Part shown: piece after piece, positions 17,801 to 27,216 of the stretch
Layout: the number at the start of each line of letters is the position of its first letter
Position numbering within the stretch: position 1 is the stretch's first letter
Assembly (NCBI GenBank): GCA_963814975.1
Contig: CAWFFB010000003.1
Location: forward strand, 1 to 64,000
From: CAVUXJ01 sp963814975
Lineage (GTDB): Bacteria > Acidobacteriota > Vicinamibacteria > Vicinamibacterales > CAVVIG01
Reading direction: 5' to 3'
Length of the DNA stretch: 64,000 nucleotides
The notes under the pieces: model-generated
Databases searched by the model: none
What the model was told of the DNA's origin: nothing
The model's input: only the letters and a program-made list of their open reading frames with translations
Position numbers and translations under genes: made by a program

Positions 17801-18770
17801 GTGGCGGCCACCCGTGCGCCGGATCCCGTGTTCACACTCAAGGCGTTGCAGGACTTCTCCGCGCGCATTCAACGCGCCGACTGCCTCGAGAAACTGGTGG
17901 ACTCAATCCTCGCCGGTCTTGAAGAGAGCCTCGGGTTCAAGAACTCGATGATCCTGGTGCCGGCCGAAGAAGAGGGCCTGCTCGTCACGATTGCTACACG
18001 GGGATACGGCGAGGATGGCGCCGGCGCGAAGTAAGGATCGGCGAAGGTATCGCCTGCGTGGTCGCCGAAGCCCGCCAGCCCATACGCATCTCAGGGTTGA
18101 TGCGCGGAATGTTTTACGCGCTAGAGATGCACAAGGAAGCAAGCGATCCGGCGTTGGCCATACGCCGTCGGCGCATCCCGCTCCCGGGCCATGCCAATCC
18201 CGAGAGTCAGCTTGGCGTGCCGCTGCTTGTGCGTGGCGATCTGGTGGGCGTACTCGTCCTCGAAAGCGAAGTTCGGTATCGCTTCCACGAGGAAGACAAG
18301 GCGTTGATTGAGCTGTTCGGCAGCTACCTAGCCATCGCGATCCAGAACATGCAGATGCACGAGCGAAGCGCCGACGCGGCCGGTGAAGCGCCGCCCGAGC
18401 CCGTGCGGGCCCCTGTCAGCGATGCCGAGGCGACGCCAGCCCGCAACACGCCGCGGGAAATCGCCTACTACGTCTCGGACGAATGCATTCTAGTGGACGG
18501 AGAATATCTGATTCGGAGTCTGCCTGCGAAGATCCTCTGGCGGCTGTTGACCATCCGCGACAGCACCGGCCGCGACGAGTTCACAATCGCGAGCTGCGGC
18601 TCGATAAGTCGCTCAACCTTCCAGAGTGGAAGGACAATCTGGAAAGCCGCCTGTTGCTGTTACGCCGACGGCTCGAGCAAAAGTGTCCCGAGTTTCGGAT
18701 CACGGCGCGTGGGCGGGGGCGCTTCGCCCTGGAGTTGAACTGTGACGTGGTCCTGCGCACGAAACCGTGA
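17801..18770 (+). CDS. GAF-domain protein (two apparent single-base deletions)
   Basis: The GTG at 17801 starts a GAF domain: LKALQDFSARIQRADCLEKL, then FKNSMILVPAEEEGLLVTIA, resumed after a shift as RISGLMRGMFYALE and LGVPLLVRGDLVGVLVLESE, ending in a helix to about residue 190. A linker follows, then a basic C-terminal domain (ECILVDGEYLIRSLPAKILW, LPEWKDNLESRLLLLRRRLE). Restoring one G near 18032 and one A near 18588 joins all parts. GAF domains bind small ligands. With the PPOX barrel upstream this looks like a flavin/ligand-sensing pair, possibly DNA-binding through the C-terminal part, which I cannot classify. Confidence 0.6.
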
Positions 18771-18943
18771 CCACGAGCAATTTCGACGAGCCATTCGGAC
18801 ATTCCGAGCCGCTGCAGGAATCGTCTGGTCGGACGAGGTCGCTTCTGAACGACCAGGCGTTGAAGTCGACGTTCTTGATCGTGTAAGACGATGTAGGGTG
18901 CGTTAACTCGATTTGCGTAAAATAGCCGGCGCTTTGGTCGTCT

Positions 18944-19110
18944 GTGGAGGCGCCGTGCTGCTCTCGATTTGTTACGGCCGTTCGACGCGTTCTCGAGCTG
19001 ATTGTTCTGCGGTTTCGCTCCGGCGAGTTCAGGGATTTGGATCGTTGTCCTGCGCCACGAACTAGCCGTCTTGCGCCGTCTCGCCTTCGCGCATCACAAA
19101 GCGCCTGCTA
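18944..19110 (+). pseudogene. Transposase/integrase N-terminal fragment
   Basis: Two frames together give VLELIVLRFRSGEF and IVVLRHELAVLRR, the conserved N-terminal leader of integrase-core transposases found next to acidobacterial and actinobacterial insertion elements. The rest of the gene is missing. It is a remnant broken by a frameshift near 19040. Confidence 0.5.
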
Positions 19111-19700
19111 TTCTTTGCGCCTGCCCGATCAGATCGTCGGCCGCCGAAGCAGGCACCAGGCCGCGGCGCTCGAGCGCGCGCATTTCGAGGATGAACGCTC
19201 TTAGCAAGACCCCCGCGAGCCGGGTATTCCCACGATCGATCGCGGTGTTTGCCGCCACAAGCGTTGCGGAAAGCACTCGCATCGCGGCGCGTGGCAATGC
19301 CAGGACGCTGACCGTGGCCATCAGGTAGTCAATCGTCGGAACCGGACATCCGGCCGGGCAGTCATCAAAGACTATGTTGTAGGAGCAGACGACGCTCGCA
19401 CTGTTGCCGTCGAGGTCCGCCGCACTCAGGGTGACATCTTCTCTCCGAGGCTGGACGTGTCGGCGGGCTGCGACAGCTCGATGGACAGTGGGCCCGAGAG
19501 CGCATCAGTGGCCACGGCAGTGACGGTCGCCCTCTCGGCCGTTGGGCCCATCAGCTGCACTCACCGTCACGTAGATGCCGGAAACATACCATTCGTTCCC
19601 GCCATCGGGGATACGGGGCTGAACGTCAACGAGGTCACCGGCGGTGTTGTGTCGAATTGAGCTGGCGGGTGTATCGGGCGCGGATCGCTTCGAGTGTCGA
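19094..19700 (-). pseudogene. C-terminal fragment of a secreted Ig-like-repeat protein
   Basis: On the minus strand the frame segments read VYVTVSAAD-like, SGPLSIELSQPADTSSLGE, then DVTLSAADLDGNSASVVCSY and the tail GVLLRAFILEMRALERRG ending IGQAQRIAGAL. The tail (a helix with A.I..A..RRG..-A..LI..A) is a common C-terminus of large secreted proteins with bacterial Ig-like repeats. The upstream part is frameshifted at least twice (near 19440 and 19560) and the N-terminus is absent. No start codon can be assigned. Confidence 0.45.
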
Positions 19701-19775
19701 ATGTATTGTCCGCAAGCTGCCCGAAACTGTTGTCGGCCCAGCATTAAACGCGCTGGCGTCGCGCATCGTCTCGAT

Positions 19776-20120
19776 TTATTCGTCGGTACAGTGGTGTCCG
19801 GTCACGCCGGTGAGCGTCGCTGTCGCGAAAGACGCGTGCAGTTCATCGTTCGTGAAGATCTGCCGAATTTCGGCTGCGAACTTCGGCACATTCTCCTCCC
19901 AGACGGGTCGAATCGGCGGCGCGAATGTGTTCAGAAGTCTCTCGCCGACCAGGTATCCATGCGCCTTCGTGTTCTCCAATCGTCCGGTGTGAGACCGAAG
20001 GCGATTCAAAGATCTCAGGCCCGTGCCGAACCAAATCCGTGAGCTTACCCGCAGGAGGTCTGCGCGTTCGGTCTTCTTGTTACTTCGTCGGCTCCGAGCA
20101 CCCTTGCCCGACATTGCCAC
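19776..20120 (-). CDS. Hypothetical protein, possibly a fragment
   Basis: This 114-codon frame has no family I recognise. The part GRLENTKAHGYLVGERLLNT, then IRPVWEENVPKFAAEIRQIF and ELHASFATATLTGVTGHHC, looks protein-like (aromatic, charged, helical). The first 35 residues are basic and low-complexity and may not be coding. It sits between two gene remnants, so it may itself be a truncated C-terminus. Confidence 0.3.
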   Translation of the reverse strand: MAMSGKGARSRRSNKKTERADLLRVSSRIWFGTGLRSLNRLRSHTGRLENTKAHGYLVGERLLNTFAPPIRPVWEENVPKFAAEIRQIFTNDELHASFATATLTGVTGHHCTDE

Positions 20121-20308
20121 TCGAGCGTTAGGCCAGTTGTCCCATCAATTACAGACTTTTGAATGTTCCTGTTGGCTCGACTTGAGAGGCGTTTCGCAAG
20201 CCTTCCTCAGGCTGTCCGCCGCGAACCGGGCAATGGATCATCGAGGAAGACGATGTCTCTTGCGCCTGCTCCGCCAGGCCGCTTGTCTCGCTGACGCCGG
20301 CTCCAATC

Positions 20309-20890
20309 GTGTGTGGGCTGTGTGCAAAAGAGGACAGCACCAGCGGGGCCTGCAGGGGCATTCTCGGCGGCATGAAGGCGCACAGCACCACACTCGCCGC
20401 AGCGAGCAAGGTGGCAGGGACTGGGTGCGTTCCCGCGTTCGTACTGTTCCACGGGCTTCGGCCAACGGCGGCCGCCTACCCGGCTACGGCCGCGGCGCCT
20501 GGCTACGCGCTGCCGCCCCCCGCCGAGCCTTTCGTGCCATTCGCTGACGCGCGCAACTGTGCCACCTTCGATGACTGGCCGTATGGTCTTCAGAGCCGCA
20601 CCGGATACACCGCTCGTTTACCCAACGAACAACTGAAACGGCAACTCAGTGCCAGGCACGTCACCTACCTGCTGGGTGGGCTCGACATCTTCACGATCGC
20701 CGGCTTTGACGGGTCTTGTCCGGCGATGGCGCAGGGGCCGACTCGCCTTGCTCGCGGCATCGCCTTTGCCAAGTATGTGAACGAGAAATACGGGGCACAG
20801 CACAAGACGGTTGTCGTGCAGACGTGTGGTCACGACGCCCGCTGCGTGTTCACGGCCAGCGCTGGGCTGTCGCTGCTGTTTCCAAAGTAG
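20309..20890 (+). pseudogene. Alpha/beta hydrolase, C-terminal part only
   Basis: The clear part begins near 20530 (FADARNCATFDDWPYGLQ) and runs through LSARHVTYLLGGLDI and ARGIAFAKYVNEKYG to CGHDARCVFTA and the stop. This matches the C-terminal half of a secreted alpha/beta hydrolase family, with the catalytic His in CGHDARC and a possible acid in GGLDI. The nucleophile Ser half is missing; upstream sequence (20309-20530) is proline/alanine-rich without the fold's motifs. No ribosome site fits the start. It is probably an N-terminally deleted gene. Confidence 0.5.
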
Positions 20891-21086
20891 CAGAAGGGGT
20901 TCGATTGTTCCGAACCGGCGGCCCAACAGCGCATGCAGCCGACGGCGCCTTTGCAAGGGTGAGCGCCGCGGCTGATGCTAAGCGATAGGCCGCCCTTACT
21001 ACTGCAAGAGAGAACCGAAATGATTACGCCGACCACCCGGACGACCGCAATCGCCATCGGAAGCCCGCTCCGGGCTGGATCCGTGG

Positions 21087-22521
21087 GTGCAGGCGGATCT
21101 GCCTGCCCCGCCTACACCGAAGGGCCTCGGCTGGCTAGGCGTCGTCGGGCCCGGAATTATCGTGCTGGGCGGAGCGATTGGGAGCGGCGAGTTCCTTATC
21201 GGCCCCGCCATCTTCGTACGGCACGGGCTATCGCTCCTCTGGGTGACGGCGGTCGCGGTCTGGCTCCAAACCATCTTCAACACCGAGCTGATGCGCTACA
21301 CGCTGGCGACAGGGGAGCCGGTGTTCTCAGGTTTCATGCGCACGCGGCCGTCGTCGACTGGCTGGGCGTGGGTATACACCGCCCTTTACGTTGCTGTCAC
21401 AGGGTTGGCCCGCGTTTGCCGCCACCGCGGCAGGGGCCGATCTTCTTCCTGTCTGAAAGGCGACTCCCGGGGCCCCAGGATGCCGCCGCGATCTATTACA
21501 TCGGCGTGGTGACCTTCCTCGCATGTGCGGCGGTGCTGTTGGTGGGGCGGCGCATCGAGCGCACGCTCGAACTGCTCAACTGGGTCCTCATCGTTGTCAT
21601 CCTGAGCTCTCTGCTCGTCTTGGACGTGCTCCTCGTGCCATCCGGAACCTGGGTGGCGGCGGCGGCCGGACTCGGGGGCTTTGACGTGGCGCGCGGCACG
21701 TTTAACTTCCTTCCGCCGGATACTGACTTCTTTCTGCTGGGGGCCCTCGTGGCATTGTCCGGCTCCGGCGGCGTCACCAACATCGTTCTCTCGAACTGGG
21801 CGCGAGACAAGGGCTACGGCATGGGGGAGCTGGCGGGCTACATCCCCGCCGCGATCGGCGGTCACAAAGTGAACCTCGCCCACAGCGGCTTCGTCTTCGC
21901 GCCTAGCGACGAGGCGATGCGACGGTGGCGAGGGTGGTGGCGGGTCGTCCGCGCCGATCAGTGGGGAGTGTTCTTCACGGGCGCGATCCTCGGCATGGTG
22001 CTCCCGGCGCTGCTCTACGTGACCTTCATCCCGCAAGGGAGTGACATTCAGGGTCTCGGCATTAGCGCCGCGCTCGCGTCCGAGCGTTGGCGAAAAGTCG
22101 GGGCCCGTGCTCGCCGGGTTCATTGCATTCCTCGGTGCGTGGATCCTGATCAAGACACAACTCGACAACCTCGAAGGGATGGTGCGCGCCATTACCGACA
22201 TCCTCTGGACCGGCAGCTCCCGCGTGCGCGCGTGGCGCGATGGCGACGTGCGCGCGGTGTATTACAGTGTGCTGGCCATCGTCGTCCTATGGGGTATCGT
22301 GGCGCTTCGCTTGGCACAGCCCATCGTCCTGCTGAAGCTCTTGGGCAAATGTCGCGGGTGTGGTCTTCGTCGTGGCGCCGCTGCATCTGCTCTACATCAA
22401 CACGCGGCTGCTGCCGCCACACGTGCGCCCGCCCATGTGGCGGCGCGCGGTCTTGGTGGGGATGGCGCTCTTCTACGGGTTCTTCGTCACCCTCTCGTTC
22501 AGTAGCCTATGGAGCAGCTGA
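21087..22521 (+). pseudogene. Nramp-family divalent-metal transporter-like membrane protein (three frameshifts)
   Basis: The segments join in three frames. First comes LGVVGPGIIVLGGAIGSGEF and FNTELMRYTLATGEPVFSGF (to about 21410). Then CAAVLLVGRRIERTLELLNW, ALVALSGSGGVTNIVLSNWA and ALLYVTFIPQGSDIQGLGI (to about 22080). Then PVLAGFIAFLGAWILIKTQ, VLAIVVLWGIVALRLAQPI, and lastly VVFVVAPLHLLYINTRLLPP to the stop at 22519. About ten hydrophobic segments are visible. The opening GPG....G..IGSGE and the N.EL.RY helix are Nramp-like, but the usual DPGN motif is altered, so metal transport is uncertain. Each break is resolvable by one base, so this may be an intact gene with sequencing errors. Confidence 0.55.
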
Positions 22522-22666
22522 TTGATTGTTCGATCGATGTCCCGCGGCGACCTATCAGGCCGCTGCAGCCGACGAGCGTCGCGCGCCGGGCATCGGATGT
22601 GACGAATGATGGTTTCTGTAATCCTGTCCGTGCTGCGCGCGGCTCATATTGAATGATTCTGATACA

Positions 22667-22711
22667 GCCCTCCCCCTGCTCCTACTCACGTGAGTAGGCT
22701 GTCGCAGGGCA
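22667..22711 (+). other. Hairpin with perfect 18-base palindrome upstream of the IS110 transposase
   Basis: CCTACTCAC-GTGAGTAGG (22681-22698) is a perfect palindrome. It is nested in a wider GCCCT...AGGGC pairing. It ends about 40 bases before the transposase ATG. It may mark the element's left end or be part of a structured RNA; IS110-family elements encode a bridge RNA in a non-coding flank (known for the family). I cannot fold the region, so this remains a candidate. Confidence 0.45.
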
Positions 22712-22740
22712 AATGCGCATGTCGCGCAGGAGGAGGACCG

Positions 22741-23781
22741 ATGCGATTCTACAACCGGCCGCACACGTATTACTGCGGGATCGATCTGCACGTGAAGACC
22801 ATGTACGTCTGCATCGTCGACGGTGCCGGCCAGGTGCTGGTGCACCGCAACGTGCCGTCGACGCCGGCGGCGTTCCTGGAGATCGTCGGCCCCTATCGCG
22901 ACGGCCTGGTTGTGGCGGCCGAGTGCATGTTCACGTGGTACTGGTTGGCCGATGTCTGCGCGGCCGAAGACATCACGTTCGTGCTCGGCCACGCGCTGGC
23001 CATGAAGGCCATCCACGGCGGCAAGGCCAAGAACGACCGGATTGATTCCCACAAGATCGCCGTCTTGCTGCGCGGAGGGATGTTGCCGCAAGCGTACGTC
23101 TACCCCGCGGCGATGCGGTCCACGCGCGATCTGATCCGTCGGCGCTTGCATCTCGTGCGTAAGCGCGGCCAGCTCCTGGCCCACATCCAAAACACGCGCG
23201 CTCAATACAATCTGCCGGTCTTTGGGCGAAAACTCGCCTATCGAACCAATCGCGATGGGGTGGTGGAGCACTTTCCCGATCCGAGTGTGCAGAAGAGCAT
23301 CGCGGTCGACCTCGCGCTGATCGACCAGTACGATGCGCTCATCGTGGACCTCGAGCTTACGATCGTCCGCGAGGCGAAACGGCACAACGCCGACGCGTTT
23401 CATCGGCTTCGCTCGGTGCCGGGCATCGGCAAGGTCCTCGCGTTGACGATCCTTTACGAGATCCACGACATCACGCGCTTCGATCGTGTCCAGGAGTTCG
23501 CCTCCTACGCGCGGCTGGTCAAGTGCCAGAAACAATCGGGCGGGAAGACGCTCGGCACCAGCGGCGCGAAGATGGGGAACGTGCATTTGAAGTGGGCATT
23601 CTCTGAAGCGGCCGTGCTGTTCTTGCGCCGTACCGAAGGGAAGAAGCTAATCGCAAGGATTGCTAAACAGCACGGCAAAGGGAAGGCACTCTCCATCTTG
23701 GCGCACAAGATCGGACGGGCCGTGTTCTACATGCTGTCGCGAGAAACAGTCTTCTCCATGGAGAAGTTCCTCGCGGCGTAG
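22741..23781 (+). CDS. IS110-family transposase (DEDD recombinase)
   Basis: This is an intact 346-residue transposase. ATG 22741 follows AGGAGGAGGACCG, a strong ribosome site, so longer upstream reading is unlikely. The N-terminal DEDD RuvC-like domain opens YYCGIDLHVKTMYVCIVD (first Asp) with VVAAECMFTWYWLAD (Glu) and KNDRIDSHKIA (paired Asp). The C-terminal Transposase_20 domain shows FHRLRSVPGIGKVLALTIL and SYARLVKCQKQSGGK; the family's catalytic Ser lies in this half. Length and motifs are normal, so it may be active. IS110 elements lack ordinary inverted repeats and recombine through a bridge RNA. Ends were not determined. Confidence 0.93.
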   Translation: MRFYNRPHTYYCGIDLHVKTMYVCIVDGAGQVLVHRNVPSTPAAFLEIVGPYRDGLVVAAECMFTWYWLADVCAAEDITFVLGHALAMKAIHGGKAKNDRIDSHKIAVLLRGGMLPQAYVYPAAMRSTRDLIRRRLHLVRKRGQLLAHIQNTRAQYNLPVFGRKLAYRTNRDGVVEHFPDPSVQKSIAVDLALIDQYDALIVDLELTIVREAKRHNADAFHRLRSVPGIGKVLALTILYEIHDITRFDRVQEFASYARLVKCQKQSGGKTLGTSGAKMGNVHLKWAFSEAAVLFLRRTEGKKLIARIAKQHGKGKALSILAHKIGRAVFYMLSRETVFSMEKFLAA

Positions 23782-24069
23782 CGGGGAAGGGAGCGGGCGA
23801 GCCAGACGCCTAACGCGAGCCACGTCAGGACCGAGCTCGTCACCGATCGGGACGAGGCGTGCGCCATCGAGCGCCAAACGCTACTGATCAAGAGCCCAGG
23901 GTCCGGCAGCGAGCTTGAATGATGGGACGCCCGCTCTCTCCCTCGCTACGCACATGCGTTCCCGGGATGGGCTGCCCCTCCCCCGAGCCTGGCGACAACG
24001 GACGCGCCTTGCGGCGACGTCGCTGGTCATGAGGAGGCCGGTATGAGGGCCCGAATGAGTTTCTAGGCG

Positions 24070-24108
24070 GCGAGCGTCTCACGACGCTCGCGCTTCGCTC
24101 CGCGAAGC
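24070..24108. other. Two back-to-back hairpins
   Basis: GCGAGCGTC-TCAC-GACGCTCGC (24070-24091) is followed without a gap by GCTTCGC-TCC-GCGAAGC (24092-24108). Both stems are perfect. They lie about 290 bases downstream of the IS110 transposase, just beyond the presumed element end. They could be a target site structure, a REP-like element or a terminator without a T run. The rest of 23782-24388 holds no gene. Confidence 0.45.
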
Positions 24109-24388
24109 TTGAGCCTCAATAGGTGTTGGGTGCCACCTCCGCATCGAGGGAGCGCCAGCACTGGAAACGAAGACGGCACTGAAGGGGACCGCGTTGACTT
24201 GAGCGCTATTTCTTACGGTCGCGCGTCTTCTTAACTCGACGACCGGACGGAGAAGATCTGCGCTCTTGACCGAGGGAGGGCTGATAGGTGTTAAACCGCT
24301 GAATTACCGTACGCACGATCCGAAACGGATCGGATCTTCAGTAAGAATCAAGAATAGTGGGCTTTGGGGTCTTCGGGAGGTACCGGTC

Positions 24389-24897
24389 ATGCGCTACTCG
24401 TCGAGGCGCGCGTTCCTAACAGGTCTGGGGACCGCCGCGATCGGTCCTGTCATCTTGGGCCGACGTGCATTCGCGCAGAACCCACCTCCTCGTGTCGATG
24501 CAAGCAGGTTGCGACAACGCATTGACGCGCTCAGTCGGTTCGGACGACCGCCGAGCGGCACCTTCGCTGACGGGGTCAGCCGGGTCGCCTATTCGGATGC
24601 GGATGTTGCTGGTCGTCGGTACCTGATGGACTTGATGCGGGCGGCCGGTCCAGCCTGCCAGCCAATGCCGCCGCGGAAGTGCAACAGGCGATCGAACGTG
24701 TCGCGGGCCGGCTCGGCCTCGGCAGCCGACGACTACCGAGTGGTGCTGGCCACGACGCACAGATGATGGCTCAACTCTCACCGATGGGCATGATCTTTGT
24801 GCCGAGCATTGGCGGCATCAGTCACTCGCCGCGGGAACTAACCCATTGGGATCACTGTGCACAAAGGGCGGATGTCTTGCTCGGCACCGTACTGTGA
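24389..24897 (+). pseudogene. M20-type Zn-dependent hydrolase (N-carbamoyl-amino-acid hydrolase-like), large internal deletion
   Basis: The ATG at 24389, behind GGAGG, starts a Tat signal (SRRAFLTGLG, cleavage after RRAFAQ). The family's N-terminal block follows: RIDALSRFGRPPSGTFADGV and DVAGRRYLMDLMRAAG. Then, in another frame, comes its extreme C-terminal block: AAAEVQQAIERVAGRLGLG, SGAGHDAQMMAQL and FVPSIGGISHSPRELTHW, to 24897. The middle, about 250 residues with the zinc ligands, is gone; the junction is near 24650. It cannot be active. A broken creatininase gene follows 150 bases downstream, so an amidohydrolase locus appears to have decayed. Confidence 0.75.
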
Positions 24898-25045
24898 GAT
24901 GGATCGGGCGTAGTATCGGCCACAACACAGGCACGCGGTCCAACCTTGCGCTGGAGCCGTCGGCGCGGGCAGGTTCGTTGAGCGCGCCGCGGCTTAGCGC
25001 CGACCGTTGGACGGACATGAGAGCCGCTATCAGATGGGAGAAACG

Positions 25046-25660
25046 ATGCGTTCTTGGCTCGCCTTGATGGTTATCGTGACATTCTGCATTTCAGGCCCAG
25101 TTGACGCGCAGACCAATCCTCTGTGGTCCGAACGGAAGGTAAAGAACTTCCTGCCTCACATGACATGGCCAGAGGTGCGGGATCTCTTGAGTCGCACCGA
25201 CATGGTGCTCATTCCAATTCCGGCTCTGGAGCAGCACGGTTTACAGGGACCGATCGGGACTGACTACTACACCGGCGTTGAACAATCGAAACTGATTGCG
25301 CAACGTACGGACATCCTCGTCGCGCCCATCCTGTTGGTCGGCCAGTCGCCCTATCACTTGGCCTTCCCTGGGAGCATTGCTCTATCTGCAGAGACTCCGC
25401 GGGTTGGGTACCGCCCAGACTGTGGTTCGTCGCGGAGCTGCCTCGCCCTAGACTCGGACGTGTCGATCGTGCTGACGTCCATAACGGCCTCGAGGGTTCT
25501 CCACCTGGGTGGTGAGACAGCGGCAAATCCCAAAGCGCTTGATAAGTGTGCTGATGTGACTGATGTCGAAATAGCGATTGAGATTACGTCGCTTCTTGGC
25601 GACTCACAATCGAAGATTGTCAGGTGTCTTGACGGCTACCGCATTCACTACCCGGCGTGA
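25046..25660 (+). pseudogene. Creatininase-family amidohydrolase, C-terminus lost
   Basis: Translation probably starts at ATG 25046 (MRSWLALMVIVTFCIS, signal peptide ending VDAQ), 13 codons inside the open frame. The N-terminal creatininase half is clear: MTWPEVRDLLSRTDMVLIPI, ALEQHGLQGPIGTDYY with the metal-binding Glu/His/Asp, then SPYHLAFPGSIALSAET. After that the family's NGHGGN block should follow but the sequence becomes unrelated (PRVGYRPDCG...), without the second metal site. Creatininases are about 240-270 residues; only about 130 are recognisable here. It is likely inactive. Confidence 0.65.
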
Positions 25661-25724
25661 GCCCTCTCGACAAGAGTAGGGCTGATTTCTTGCTGACTTC
25701 CGCGAGGAGTCCATTTACACCCTG

Positions 25725-26395
25725 CTAGGGCACGATTCTCAGTTTCGTTGGGGGCAAGGGTAGCTGGGAAGTCCCGCCTGGAATCGTAATCGGACCGTCC
25801 TGGTAGTACTGCCATCCTCTCATCGGAAAAAGCCGCTGTCGTCGGCGGCGGCGTGCGGTGTGACCAGCGTTGGCGTGGTGCCGCGCATCACCTGGACCGG
25901 CGCCGACCCGGCCGCCGACAATTCTGAGGCGAGCGTGTTGCCGTTGATCGGCGAGGGATTCGTCACGCCGTCGTTCTGGCCGTTGCACGCGCAGGTGGTC
26001 CCGCCTGCGCCACCGCCAAAGAGGAACGCGACGACTCCGGCGTCCATCGCTTGGCGTGATCGAGGCTTCGGTGCGCGGCCTCGAGGACGCGGCCACGCGA
26101 GCATTGTCCGCCGCACGTTCATCAGTCGCAGTGTGCGAGACATGAGCACGACAACGCGCATACGGCGATGCATTCGTCGCGTGCACGACGGCGGGCCAAC
26201 ATGTCGAACACAGCGGATCGCTGGCGCGTGCTGCCTGGTCTTTGGCCCAGCCCGCCAAATAGCCGCAACGCCTCCTTCTCCCTCGACAGGGGAGAAGGAG
26301 CTCAATCCTCTCTGGATGGCAAGGGAGTCACCGGGCCGCAACGGAAGTGACCCCAGCCTGGCCGGATTTAAGGAAGTGAGCGACGCTGTCGCCAT
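25725..26395 (-). other. Possible remnant of a secreted protein gene
   Basis: Two overlapping minus-strand frames can be joined near 25825. The first gives GGGAGGTTCACNGQNDGV, GNTLASELSAAGSAPVQVM and TTPTLVTPHAAADDSGFF. The second ends MRGWQYYQDGPITIPGG and PTKLRIVP. The joined tail reads like an extracellular beta-rich protein. I recognise no family, and upstream of about 26080 the frame is arginine-rich and looks non-coding. Confidence 0.25.
26272..26300. terminator. Hairpin CTCCTTCTCC...GGAGAAGGAG
   Basis: A perfect 10-base stem with a nine-base loop lies between the START-domain gene's 3' end and the remnant above. Such CTCCTTCTCC palindromes are common dispersed intergenic hairpins. On the minus strand it lies 108 bases downstream of the START gene and could end its message, although no T tract follows. 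Confidence 0.4.
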
Positions 26396-26407
26396 CTCGT
26401 CGTGTCT

Positions 26408-27058
26408 TCAGCCGGTGGACGCGGCGCTGTGAATCCGGCGGAGCCGCTCGCGCACGTTCTCGATCACCTCTGGCAGCGCCTGCACAGCGCCCCTGCGCAC
26501 CAGCCAGCCGGGGATGCGGCCGCCGGGGTTCACCGCAATCTGATACACCACACGTGAGCGCCCGGCGTCCAACGTCTCGAGCGTCCACTTCCCGCGGAGC
26601 AGAGGCATGCGCACGGTCCCTTTGCGCTCAGCCAGGCGCCCTGTCACCTCCGCCCAGCTGCATCCGGCCCTGCCCGGTACATCCGAATCACCGCGCACGC
26701 GCAGAACGACGTCGCGAGCCGCGACCACGAGAAATCTCGGAGCGTATCGAAGGTAGATCTCGTAGTCCACTGGACCGATGTCTTCGATCAGCGTCGCCTC
26801 TGTGACGCCTGGAACGAGCTCGTAGTGGGAGAGATCGCACACGACTGAGAGTATTCTCGCGGCCGGAAATGGCAGTTCGGTCGTCGCCCGCACTTCGCGT
26901 GCCGCAAGCAGTGAGTCGTCTCGAAACGCGAGCGTCACGCCATTCTTCGTTCCAGCGCTCGTCCAGCCGGCATCGCCGCTAGCGGTAACGGAAGCCCGTA
27001 TCAGCAGGACGAGCCCGATCAGGATTGAGACGGTGCTCTTTCGAGCGTGCGTCAGCAT
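26408..27058 (-). CDS. Exported START/SRPBCC-domain protein
   Basis: This 216-residue protein has a signal peptide or membrane anchor (STVSILIGLVLLIRASVTAS). It is followed by a START-like lipid-binding domain: GVTLAFRDDSLLAAREVRAT, then FPAARILSVVCDLSHYELV, YLRYAPRFLVVAARDVVLRV and a long C-terminal helix (AVQALPEVIENVRERLRR). The order fits the START family, which binds sterols, phospholipids or hydrophobic ligands. In bacteria such proteins are usually uncharacterised. A terpenoid cluster lies elsewhere in this window, but nothing links the two directly. Confidence 0.75.
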   Translation of the reverse strand: MLTHARKSTVSILIGLVLLIRASVTASGDAGWTSAGTKNGVTLAFRDDSLLAAREVRATTELPFPAARILSVVCDLSHYELVPGVTEATLIEDIGPVDYEIYLRYAPRFLVVAARDVVLRVRGDSDVPGRAGCSWAEVTGRLAERKGTVRMPLLRGKWTLETLDAGRSRVVYQIAVNPGGRIPGWLVRRGAVQALPEVIENVRERLRRIHSAASTG

Positions 27059-27216
27059 GCCGCGAAGCCTCCTGCGAACCGACGCGTAGTCGGAGCATCG
27101 ACAATGAGCGCCTGGGGTGTGCTCAGCAGAAATTCATCCCGCTCAGATACGGCCAAGGAGCCGCCTACGGATTGCCGCGCCGGTTCGACCCTGCCAGGCA
27201 CCCTGCGTCCCGGGAG

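Larger units (their letters stand above)
22667..24060 (+). mobile_element. IS110-family insertion element, approximate extent
   Basis: The extent is a guess: from the hairpin left of the transposase to the end of the roughly 280-base 3' non-coding flank. That flank (GAATGATGGGACGCCC..., GGATGGGCTGCCC, CATGAGGAGGCCGGTATGA) looks like the conserved downstream region of this IS110 branch. A long 3' flank would place the bridge-RNA region downstream, as in the IS1111-like group. No terminal repeats or target duplication can be defined from one copy. Confidence 0.4.

Noticed and set aside
21087..22521. Programmed frameshifting in the transporter gene
   Set aside because: No slippery heptamer with a following structure is visible at the breaks, and similar single-base breaks occur in many unrelated genes of the window.
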